Assembly (NCBI GenBank): GCA_042093735.1
Contig: JBELEM010000035.1
Span: 1 to 17,772, forward strand
DNA length: 17,772 bases
Source of the DNA: Hellea sp042093735
GTDB lineage: Bacteria; Pseudomonadota; Alphaproteobacteria; Caulobacterales; Maricaulaceae
Direction of reading: 5' to 3'
Positions within the stretch are counted from its first letter, which is position 1, and every line of letters starts with the position of its first letter. The notes beneath the pieces are model-generated. The model did no database searches, was not told where the DNA came from, and worked only from the letters and a program-made list of their open reading frames with translations. The position numbers were made by a program, and so were the translations under genes. Positions 8,231-15,271 of this stretch are shown one piece after another.

Positions 8231-10069
8231 ATGCGTAAATTCTTACTAATTGGCTTCTCTACAATTGCTCTAATGGCTTGTCAGGCTGATAACAAAACTA
8301 AAGAAATAACTAATGAGATTTCTACACAAGTCTCAGTGCCAAATGAAAAACTACAACTCAACGAATGGCTTAATAGTAAGTTTTACGAGCGAGTAAGACG
8401 TTATCCACAATACTTAGCTGGACTTGGAATTAAGGAAAGAATGACCGAATGGAATGATCCAAGCTATGAATTTGCACTTAAAGAGCTTGAGATAATATCT
8501 AATGAAATGAACGAGATAAAAGTAAAGTTTAATCTCGATAGCCTAGCTGATGAAGAAAAATTATCATACCGACTATTCCTAGAAAACAGCCAAAACAGCT
8601 TAGATCAAATGGAGTGGTGGTATCATGACTACGCTTTAACACAAATGTATGGAGCACATTCAGGCGTACCCACATTCCTTATTAATCAGCATCCAATTGA
8701 TAATATTGCTGATGCAAATGCATATATAAAACGCATCGAATTAAGTGGTAACTATTTAGAAAAAGTACTAGAGAATACACGTGAAAGTGCACGTAGAGGC
8801 ATCAGGCCCCCTAAATTTGTCTATAGTCACGTAATAAGCACTTCAAGAAATATTATTAAGGGCTTCCCATTCGAAAAAAGTGATGAATTAAACCTTGTTT
8901 ATGACGACTTCAACAAAAAAATATTCGAACTAAGTTTACCAAATGAAGTTTCAGAAAACCTCAGGAAACAAGCGCAAGATGCCTTACAAGGTTCATTCAA
9001 ACCAGCATACATATCATTGATAAATGAGATGCTAACTCAACAAAAACAAACTACTGAAGACGATGGCGTATGGAAGTTACCTAAAGGTAATGAATATTAT
9101 GCCAGTCGCCTAAAAACTATGACTACAACCGAATTAAGTGCAAAAGAAATTCATCAAATAGGTCTTGATGAAGTGGATCGAATTCATGAGGAGATGCGTG
9201 CAATAATGTCTAGAGTTGGTTTTGAAGGCAATCTTCAAGATTTCTTCAAGTACCTTAAAGACGAACCACGATTTACGTACCCTGATACCGAGGCAGGTAG
9301 AGAGGATTATATAAAAGAAGCAACACGTATAATAGAAACAATATCAAAAAGGCTTGATGAAGTATTTTTAAAGCTACCGAAAGCAAAGTTAGAGGTAAGA
9401 AGGGTTGAAGCTTTTAGAGAGAAAACAGCAGGAAAAGCCTTTTATTCCAGAGGCACTCCTGATGGATCACGCCCGGGTTATTATTATGCAAACCTGAATG
9501 ATATAAATGACATGCCGAAATATCAAATGGAGGCGCTTGCTTATCACGAAGGCAACCCAGGGCATCACATGCAACTCTCAATATCCCAAGAGCTTTCAGG
9601 AGTTCCAGAATTTAGAAAACATAATAGTGTTACAGCTTACACAGAAGGTTGGGGACTATATTCAGAGTTTTTTCCAAAGGAAATGGGTTTCTATGACGAC
9701 CCATACTCAGATTTTGGTCGTCTAGCTATGGAACTCTGGAGAGCTGCCCGCTTGGTTGTGGATACAGGAATCCATGATAAAAAATGGACAAGAACAGAAG
9801 CAATAGATTATCTACTTGCAAACACACCTAACCCAAAAAATGATTGCGAGAAAGCAATTGAACGATACATCGTTATGCCAGGTCAGGCTACCGCCTACAA
9901 AATAGGTATGATGAAAATACTAGAGCTAAGAGAAAATGCAAAAGATAGACTTCAAGAAAAATTCGACATTCGAAGCTTTCACGATACAATAATAAATTCA
10001 GGCCCCGTACCCTTGAATATATTAGAGGAGCGTGTGAATAATTGGATTAATGAAGAGCTAAAAAGTTAG
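8231..10069 (+). CDS. DUF885-family zinc-metallopeptidase-like lipoprotein
   Basis: Function is not established; DUF885 proteins are regarded as likely metallopeptidases. The N-terminus MRKFLLIGFSTIALMAC is a lipoprotein signal with the lipobox LMAC at Cys17, so the protein should be anchored to a membrane on its outer face in the envelope. The signature is HEGNPGHHMQ (H439, E440, H445, H446), with TEGWGLYSEF (E472 as possible third ligand) 30 residues on. The late GQATAYKIGMMKILELR segment (551-567) is also typical of the family. At 612 residues the length is normal. The ATG at 8231 has AAGGTG seven bases upstream. It stands alone on the plus strand, diverging from cckA across 131 bases. Its last four bases overlap the end of dksA. 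Substrate and metal are unknown. Confidence 0.88.
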   Translation: MRKFLLIGFSTIALMACQADNKTKEITNEISTQVSVPNEKLQLNEWLNSKFYERVRRYPQYLAGLGIKERMTEWNDPSYEFALKELEIISNEMNEIKVKFNLDSLADEEKLSYRLFLENSQNSLDQMEWWYHDYALTQMYGAHSGVPTFLINQHPIDNIADANAYIKRIELSGNYLEKVLENTRESARRGIRPPKFVYSHVISTSRNIIKGFPFEKSDELNLVYDDFNKKIFELSLPNEVSENLRKQAQDALQGSFKPAYISLINEMLTQQKQTTEDDGVWKLPKGNEYYASRLKTMTTTELSAKEIHQIGLDEVDRIHEEMRAIMSRVGFEGNLQDFFKYLKDEPRFTYPDTEAGREDYIKEATRIIETISKRLDEVFLKLPKAKLEVRRVEAFREKTAGKAFYSRGTPDGSRPGYYYANLNDINDMPKYQMEALAYHEGNPGHHMQLSISQELSGVPEFRKHNSVTAYTEGWGLYSEFFPKEMGFYDDPYSDFGRLAMELWRAARLVVDTGIHDKKWTRTEAIDYLLANTPNPKNDCEKAIERYIVMPGQATAYKIGMMKILELRENAKDRLQEKFDIRSFHDTIINSGPVPLNILEERVNNWINEELKS

Positions 10070-10503
10070 TTCGCTCTTACCCTCTCTCCACGCTCGTGCA
10101 TTTCTTGAGCCTCTAAACTCAGCTTTGCTGTAGGTCTTACATCAAGCCTCTTTAATCGAATTGGATCACCTGTTTCTTGGCAATATCCATATGTACCCTG
10201 CTCTATTCGATCTAAGGCTTTATCAATCTGACTTACGAGTTTGCGCAATCTATCACGTGTTCGAAGTTCCAGCTGTCTGTCAGCATTAGCAGCAGCTGTG
10301 TCAGCAGGATCAGGGTAAGATACATTTTCTTGCTGTAGGAAGGCAACCGTCTCTTTAGTCTGCTGTGCAATCTCATCTTTCCAGGCTATTAGCTTTCTGC
10401 GGAAATATTCTTTTTGTTTATTATTCATGAATTTTTCATCTTCTGAAGGAATATATCCTTTTGGCAACTTAACACTTTTTTTTACTTTTTTTGTTGCCGC
10501 CAT
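10066..10503 (-). CDS. dksA: DksA/TraR-family RNA polymerase-binding transcription factor
   Basis: DksA inserts a coiled coil into the RNA polymerase secondary channel and, with ppGpp, adjusts rRNA, amino-acid biosynthesis and other promoters. The 145 residues have a lysine-rich N-terminus, then a long helix pair (about 28-100) whose tip carries the catalytic DxxDxA signature, here D65-P-A-D68-T-A70. The C-terminal globular part reads GTYGYCQETGDPIRLKRLDVRPTAKLSLEAQE, in which only Cys108 remains of the four zinc-binding cysteines of E. coli DksA. Such cysteine loss is known in alphaproteobacterial DksA. GGAGG lies five bases before the ATG at 10503, a strong ribosome site. It converges on the DUF885 gene with a 4-base overlap and diverges from the MoxR gene. 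Confidence 0.93.
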   Translation of the reverse strand: MAATKKVKKSVKLPKGYIPSEDEKFMNNKQKEYFRRKLIAWKDEIAQQTKETVAFLQQENVSYPDPADTAAANADRQLELRTRDRLRKLVSQIDKALDRIEQGTYGYCQETGDPIRLKRLDVRPTAKLSLEAQEMHERGERVRAN

Positions 10504-10681
10504 AACAGCCTCCGTATTAATGTTTACTCTGAACTGAAAAGACTCATATCAAACCAAGAACGAGCGCTTGATATCGCGTGAAAGCCTCTTGGGCAACACA
10601 ATATATCATAAAAATTGTTGATGAAAGAAGCTTGCAACTCTGTGTACCCTGTATACAAAGCAAGAAAATAAGGACACAAAA
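10504..10681. promoter_or_regulatory. divergent control region between dksA and the moxR-type gene
   Basis: A 178-base spacer from which dksA is read leftwards and the AAA+ ATPase gene rightwards, so both promoters should lie here. AT-rich hexamers around 10600-10610 could be -10 elements for dksA (TATATT or TATGAT on the minus strand), and TATACA near 10651 for the ATPase gene. None has a convincing -35, so I do not fix start points. The ribosome sites are clear on both sides (GGAGG for dksA, AAGGAC for the ATPase gene). No terminator or operator motif is recognised. Confidence 0.5.
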
Positions 10682-11530
10682 ATGAAATTTAAAGGTACAA
10701 AAAATTACGTGGCCACCCAAGATCTTAAGATGGCAGTAAATGCTGCCATTACCTTGGAAAGACCATTACTTATAAAAGGTGAGCCAGGAACAGGGAAAAC
10801 AGTTCTTGCCCACGAAATAGCAAAAAGCCTGGATACACCCTTATTAGAATGGAATATAAAATCGACAACAAAAGCTCAACAAGGATTATATGAATATGAC
10901 GCAGTAGCTCGGTTACGTGACTCTCAATTAGGTGAAGATCGAGTTCATGATATTTCTAATTATATCAAAAAAGGAAAACTATGGGAATCGTTCACAGCAA
11001 AAAAAAGGCCCATACTTCTTATCGATGAAATAGACAAAGCAGATATCGAGTTTCCAAATGACCTATTACACGAATTAGATAAGATGGCATTCCATGTATA
11101 TGAGACTGGGGAAACTATAACAGCGAAGCAGAGGCCAATTATTATTATTACCTCAAATAATGAGAAAGACCTGCCAGACGCATTCCTTCGTCGATGTTTC
11201 TTCCATTACATTCAATTTCCTGATGATCACACTATGAGTGAAATTGTTGAAGTCCACTTTCCAGGTATAAAGCCTAAATTGTTAACAGCTGCGATGAAAC
11301 GTTTTTATGAAGTAAGGGCAATGCCTGGACTCAAGAAAAAACCGAGTACGAGTGAATTATTAGATTGGTTAAAGTTACTACTGATAGAAGATATAGACCC
11401 TGACACCTTAAAAGAGTCTGACCCAAAAAAACTAATACCTCCATTGCATGGTGCATTATTAAAAAATGAGCAGGATGTGCATTTATTTGAGAGACTCGCA
11501 TTTTTGACCAGAAGGGATAATAACACGTAA
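10682..11530 (+). CDS. MoxR-family AAA+ ATPase
   Basis: AAA+ ATPase of the MoxR group, which usually act as chaperones that insert cofactors or mature protein complexes together with a von Willebrand factor A (VWA) partner. The 282-residue protein has Walker A GEPGTGKT (33-40), Walker B ILLIDEID (111-118), sensor 1 IITSNN (155-160), and arginine-finger-type residues in AFLRRCFF (R170, R171). A C-terminal lid region runs to the end, including MPGLKKKPSTSELLDWLKLLL. This form is common in alphaproteobacteria, typically next to a CoxE-like VWA gene. Here no VWA gene follows; prfC is next, 75 bases on. The ATG at 10682 has AAGGAC five bases upstream. The client protein cannot be told from this window. 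Confidence 0.9.
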   Translation: MKFKGTKNYVATQDLKMAVNAAITLERPLLIKGEPGTGKTVLAHEIAKSLDTPLLEWNIKSTTKAQQGLYEYDAVARLRDSQLGEDRVHDISNYIKKGKLWESFTAKKRPILLIDEIDKADIEFPNDLLHELDKMAFHVYETGETITAKQRPIIIITSNNEKDLPDAFLRRCFFHYIQFPDDHTMSEIVEVHFPGIKPKLLTAAMKRFYEVRAMPGLKKKPSTSELLDWLKLLLIEDIDPDTLKESDPKKLIPPLHGALLKNEQDVHLFERLAFLTRRDNNT

Positions 11531-11539
11531 TTTCATTAC

Positions 11540-11566
11540 CAAGGTATCACTTCATAGAATGCCTTG
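11540..11566 (+). other. inverted repeat between the moxR-type gene and prfC
   Basis: CAAGGTAT (11540-11547) can pair with ATGCCTTG (11559-11566) in RNA, an 8-bp stem with one G-U pair and an 11-base loop. It sits ten bases after the stop codon of the ATPase gene. No T-run follows, so it is not a standard terminator. It could be an mRNA stabiliser, a weak pause site or chance. Confidence 0.35.
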
Positions 11567-11605
11567 ATATATACCATTATTAGAAAAGAATTCATATTCA
11601 CAATT

Positions 11606-13195
11606 ATGTCAAAAGATCTTGAAACTGAACCACAGAAACGACGTGTTTTTGCTATAATATCTCATCCAGATGCCGGTAAAACAACGCTTACAGAAAATAT
11701 GCTCCTTGCATCAGGGGCTATTCATCAGGCTGGACAAGTGGCCGCAAGAGGTGAAGCAAGAAGGACACAATCTGATTGGATGAAGATAGAACAAGAACGT
11801 GGTATTTCTGTATCATCATCGGTGATGACGTTCGAACATGAGAAACTTATCTTTAATCTACTTGATACTCCGGGACATGAGGACTTTTCAGAAGATACAT
11901 ACCGCACACTAACTGCTGCAGATTGTGCTGTGATGGTTATAGATGCAGCAAAAGGAATAGAACCTCAAACTCTGAAGCTTTTTGAAGTTTGTCGTTTACG
12001 GGATATACCCATAATAACATTTATTAATAAATTAGATCGTGAAGCACGGGATACATTTGAAATAATATCAGAAATAGAAGAAAAGCTTGCCCTAGACGTA
12101 GTGCCAATGCAATGGCCGGCAGCATCAGGAAAACGATTTAAAGGTGTATCTGATTTATCTACAGGAGCATTTTTAAAGTTTGAAAAAATTGAATCAGGTA
12201 AAAAGCACAAATGGATTCAAATGAATAATATGGAGTTTTATGAGCATTTTGATGGTGAATCGTTGCTCGAACAATTTACTGAAGAGCATGAGCTAGCAAA
12301 AGAATATCCCGAATTTAACTTACAAAGCTTCCATGAAGGCCACATGACACCTGTATATTTTGGGTCAGCATTAAGGAAATTTGGTGTACTGGAACTTATA
12401 AACGCGCTTGTAAAATTTGCCCCCGGACCTCAATCTGAAAAGTGTATGAAATCTGGTATATCCGCTGAAATGCTACCAAGCTCAGCAGAAACTGCTGGTT
12501 TTGTATTTAAAGTACAGGCAAATATGGACTTAAATCATCGTGACCGCGTTGCATTTTTACGTTTGTGTTCGGGTGAGTTTAAACGAGGAATGAAAATGAA
12601 AACAGCTGAGGGAAAATCCCTCACAATTCATAATCCAGTTATGTTTTTTGCTCAAGATAGAGAAATTGCGGAAACTGCATATGCGGGTGATGTCATTGGA
12701 ATTCCAAATCATGGATCATTACGTGTTGGTGACAGTTTATCAGTGAGTGGTAAAATAAAATTCGCAGGAATACCTAATTTTGCACCAGAAATTCTTAGAC
12801 GTGCACGCTTAAAAGATCCGTTGAAGGCAAAGCACTTAAGAAAAGCTTTGGAATCATTAGCCGAGGAAGGTGTAACACAACTTTTTAAACCATCACTTGG
12901 AGCTGATATGATTGTTGGAGCAGTAGGTGCATTACAAATCGATGTTATGAGAGAGCGTATTAAAACTGAATACGGCCTGGAGGTTACTTTTGAAGTTCCT
13001 CCATACCAAATAGCTAGATGGATAGTTAGCGAAGATAAAAAAGCTTTAGAACAGTTTATTTCAAAGTCGATATCAAATTCGGGGGTGGATTTAGATGACG
13101 ACCCCGTATTCTTAGCAAAGTCTTATTGGGATGTGAATTATGCAGAAGAAAAGCACCCCGAAATTCGTTTTTTAACTTCTAAGGAGCGAATATAA
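11606..13195 (+). CDS. prfC: peptide chain release factor 3
   Basis: Translational GTPase that removes RF1 or RF2 from the ribosome after peptide release. Taking the ATG at 11606 gives 529 residues, the usual RF3 length, with the normal MSKDLETEPQKRRVFAIISHPDAGKTTLTE beginning in short form. The G1 P-loop is SHPDAGKTT (19-27), switch I lies around ERGISVSSSV (64-73), G3 is DTPGH (87-91), G4 is NKLD (141-144) and G5 is in YFGSALRKFGV. The AARGEARRTQSDWMKIEQERGIS stretch is characteristic of RF3 rather than EF-G. A longer frame could begin at a TTG at 11564, adding 14 residues, but no ribosome site precedes it. The ATG at 11606 also has only a weak purine run (AGAAAAGAA). Neighbours suggest no shared function. 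Confidence 0.96.
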   Translation: MSKDLETEPQKRRVFAIISHPDAGKTTLTENMLLASGAIHQAGQVAARGEARRTQSDWMKIEQERGISVSSSVMTFEHEKLIFNLLDTPGHEDFSEDTYRTLTAADCAVMVIDAAKGIEPQTLKLFEVCRLRDIPIITFINKLDREARDTFEIISEIEEKLALDVVPMQWPAASGKRFKGVSDLSTGAFLKFEKIESGKKHKWIQMNNMEFYEHFDGESLLEQFTEEHELAKEYPEFNLQSFHEGHMTPVYFGSALRKFGVLELINALVKFAPGPQSEKCMKSGISAEMLPSSAETAGFVFKVQANMDLNHRDRVAFLRLCSGEFKRGMKMKTAEGKSLTIHNPVMFFAQDREIAETAYAGDVIGIPNHGSLRVGDSLSVSGKIKFAGIPNFAPEILRRARLKDPLKAKHLRKALESLAEEGVTQLFKPSLGADMIVGAVGALQIDVMRERIKTEYGLEVTFEVPPYQIARWIVSEDKKALEQFISKSISNSGVDLDDDPVFLAKSYWDVNYAEEKHPEIRFLTSKERI

Positions 13196-13196
13196 A

Positions 13197-13868
13197 CTAA
13201 TAAATCGTGCATCGCCTAGTAGCAGCAATGCCCCTTAGATAAGCGCGTCTTGCTACACCCTTTCTATACTCTCTTCTTATCATATTTTCATGTTTAGTCG
13301 CACCTGTTGCCGCCCTAACTAAACCGCGGAAAGGTATAAGTGTTCCCACACCAGCCTCTGCTACATCGAGTGAAGTTTCACGTGTTTTGTTATTATCATT
13401 TTTTTCTGCATCAAAATCAGGACCTAAAACAGCATTCCATTTGAAGATATCATTTCTTAAAGAGCGACAACTCCTATTACGAACTACATCATACGGAGTT
13501 TCCAATGTTAATAAAATCTCTGGTATACGCTGTTTTCTTAGATTTATATCACCCAGAGGGCTTAAAATAACTTCACCGAAACTATCTTTATCACCAACCC
13601 TATCAATATTTTTTGCAGTTGGCGCACCAGTAACATTCTGTAAAATATCAGAACTAGTGGCCTTATTAAACGTAGCAGATGAAGTTTTACCTACTACCAG
13701 AGCAACTTTTCCAGTTGCTTTTCCAGTTTTATAAACAATCTTACTTGAACTTATTGCTGCCTTACCAGTATTTTTGACTACCTTTGATCCTGTACTGACA
13801 GTATTACAGCTTGTTAGAACTAAACTCAAAAAAAAGAATAAACTTAGTTTGGTTGTAGCTTTAAACAC
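13197..13868 (-). CDS. conserved-looking lipoprotein of unknown function
   Basis: I do not recognise a characterised family. The N-terminus MFKATTKLSLFFFLSLVLTSC is a lipoprotein signal with the lipobox LTSC, giving Cys21 as the lipidated residue. Residues 28-62 are basic and repetitive: SKVVKNTGKA (28-37) recurs as SKIVYKTGKA (42-51), followed by the looser GKVALVVGKT (53-62). A charged C-terminal region (160-220) contains IPFRGLVRAATGATKHE and ends with an arginine-rich stretch and Cys220. The start codon is GTG at 13868, preceded by AAGGTG with a seven-base spacer, while no in-frame ATG fits as well. It is the last gene of the serS-surE-pcm operon, 12 bases after pcm, and ends one base from prfC on the other strand. 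An envelope role is likely from the signal; nothing more can be said. Confidence 0.8.
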   Translation of the reverse strand: MFKATTKLSLFFFLSLVLTSCNTVSTGSKVVKNTGKAAISSSKIVYKTGKATGKVALVVGKTSSATFNKATSSDILQNVTGAPTAKNIDRVGDKDSFGEVILSPLGDINLRKQRIPEILLTLETPYDVVRNRSCRSLRNDIFKWNAVLGPDFDAEKNDNNKTRETSLDVAEAGVGTLIPFRGLVRAATGATKHENMIRREYRKGVARRAYLRGIAATRRCTIY

Positions 13869-13880
13869 AAGATTACACCT

Positions 13881-14504
13881 TCATAAAAATTTTGATTTTC
13901 CTACCTCAATTAATGGAAGTCTCATTGGAAAAAGTACTTTTGCTTCTGAACCAGTACAGTGTTGAGTGAAAATAGTTAAAATATTATTTACTACTGCCAC
14001 TAGTCTACCTTTAGGCGCAAGTTGTGCAATAAGGTTTGCTGGGGTATTATTGAATGCACAAGTAGAAATTATCCTATCAAATGGGGCCTCTTTTTCTAAT
14101 CCGTATGCCCCATCATCATACGTAATAGTATAATTCTGAATGTCTAGGAAACTTAATTTTTCTTCAGCAGATCTAACCAAAGTATCATATCGCTCTATTG
14201 AATAGACATGTTTTGCCATTTTAGATAATATTGCTGTATGATATCCACTGCCAGTACCAATTTCTAGAACCTTATGGGTGGAAACAAGATCTAGTGATTG
14301 AGTTAAAAGTGCTATTGTGAGTGGAGAAGATATATCTTGCCCACAGCCTATTGGAAGTGATTGCTCATTATAAGCGAGATCCCATAAATCTGATGGCAAA
14401 AAGTGTTTCCTTGAAATTGTCTCCATAGCGCCGAGTAAGTTATTATCTGATATGCCAGATCCCCTTAATCGCATTATTAAGTCTATCAGACCTGGATCAA
14501 TCAT
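13881..14504 (-). CDS. pcm: protein-L-isoaspartate O-methyltransferase
   Basis: Uses S-adenosylmethionine to methylate abnormal L-isoaspartyl residues in aged proteins, starting their repair. The 207-residue protein has the family's substrate-loop signature LPIGCGQDISSPLTIALLTQ (50-69), SAM-binding motif I VLEIGTGSGYHTAIL (79-93), the acidic turn VYSIER (100-105) and motif II-like APFDRIISTCAF (140-151). The usual loop sequence is PIGxGQTIS, so the D in GQDIS is a small departure. Its start ATG overlaps the surE stop (ATGA, 14501-14504), which implies translational coupling. surE-pcm pairing is widespread; both are linked to stationary-phase survival in E. coli. The lipoprotein gene follows after 12 bases. 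Confidence 0.93.
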   Translation of the reverse strand: MIDPGLIDLIMRLRGSGISDNNLLGAMETISRKHFLPSDLWDLAYNEQSLPIGCGQDISSPLTIALLTQSLDLVSTHKVLEIGTGSGYHTAILSKMAKHVYSIERYDTLVRSAEEKLSFLDIQNYTITYDDGAYGLEKEAPFDRIISTCAFNNTPANLIAQLAPKGRLVAVVNNILTIFTQHCTGSEAKVLFPMRLPLIEVGKSKFL

Positions 14505-15271
14505 TGAGAGTTTAAAAATTCCTTTTCAAGAACTTTTATCTCTGAAGTATTTGTTAAATTAGTATGGATAGGCGTTATAGAAATGTATCCATCATAAATT
14601 GCCCTTAGATCAGTGCCCTCAGGTGGATTTGACTTACCAGCACCATAAGTAAGCCAATAATAATTACCTCCACGAGGGTAGCTTCTTTTTTCTACCCCGC
14701 TCATTTGAAAGTCTCTGCTCCCTTGCTTTGTTATTTTAATACCTTTCACATCTTGTGCAGGAACATCAGGAAAATTTATCGATAATATAGTACTAGAACA
14801 CCAACCGTGTTTATACAGGTCTGATATTAATTTTGATCCATGCATTTCGGCTGTATCCCAAGGAAGGCTTTTTTCCCCCTGAAAACCTCTGGCCAATGAA
14901 AGAGCAATCGAGGGAATACCCATTTGCATGCCTTGTAATGCAGCTGCAATAGTTCCAGAAAAAGTAACATCTTCGGCTAGATTTTGTCCACGGTTAACAC
15001 CAGATAATAATAAATCAGGCTTATGCTTATTAAGTAATTCACTCAAAGCAATTATGACAGAGTCGGTAGGGGTTCCAGAAACTGAGAAAGTTTTTTCACC
15101 ATATTGCTTTATTCTTACCGGATTATGTAATGAAACACTTCTAGAAGATGCTGATTGTTCAGTTTCAGGAGCGCAAATCCATATATCATTCGACAACACT
15201 GAGGCGATTCTTTTGAGTACAGATATACCTTTAGCGTGAACACCATCATCATTGGTAATTAAAATTCTCAA
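14501..15271 (-). CDS. surE: 5'/3'-nucleotidase SurE (survival protein)
   Basis: Metal-dependent phosphatase acting on nucleoside 5'- and 3'-monophosphates in the cytoplasm. The 256 residues begin MRILITNDDGVHAKGI, with metal ligands D8 and D9. S40 lies in ETEQSASSRSVSL, and N93 in LLLSGVNRGQN, followed by DVTFSGTIAAALQG. All four expected metal-binding positions are present, and the length is typical. The start codon is TTG at 15271, chosen because the residues after it are the exact family N-terminus. That TTG shares bases with the serS stop (TTGA, 15268-15271), so translation is probably coupled to serS. GAGG lies about ten bases upstream of the TTG, within serS. Confidence 0.96.
   Translation of the reverse strand: MRILITNDDGVHAKGISVLKRIASVLSNDIWICAPETEQSASSRSVSLHNPVRIKQYGEKTFSVSGTPTDSVIIALSELLNKHKPDLLLSGVNRGQNLAEDVTFSGTIAAALQGMQMGIPSIALSLARGFQGEKSLPWDTAEMHGSKLISDLYKHGWCSSTILSINFPDVPAQDVKGIKITKQGSRDFQMSGVEKRSYPRGGNYYWLTYGAGKSNPPEGTDLRAIYDGYISITPIHTNLTNTSEIKVLEKEFLNSQ

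Noticed and set aside
11564..11605. A TTG-initiated extension of prfC by 14 residues.
   Set aside because: No ribosome site before the TTG, and the ATG at 11606 gives exactly the usual RF3 length.
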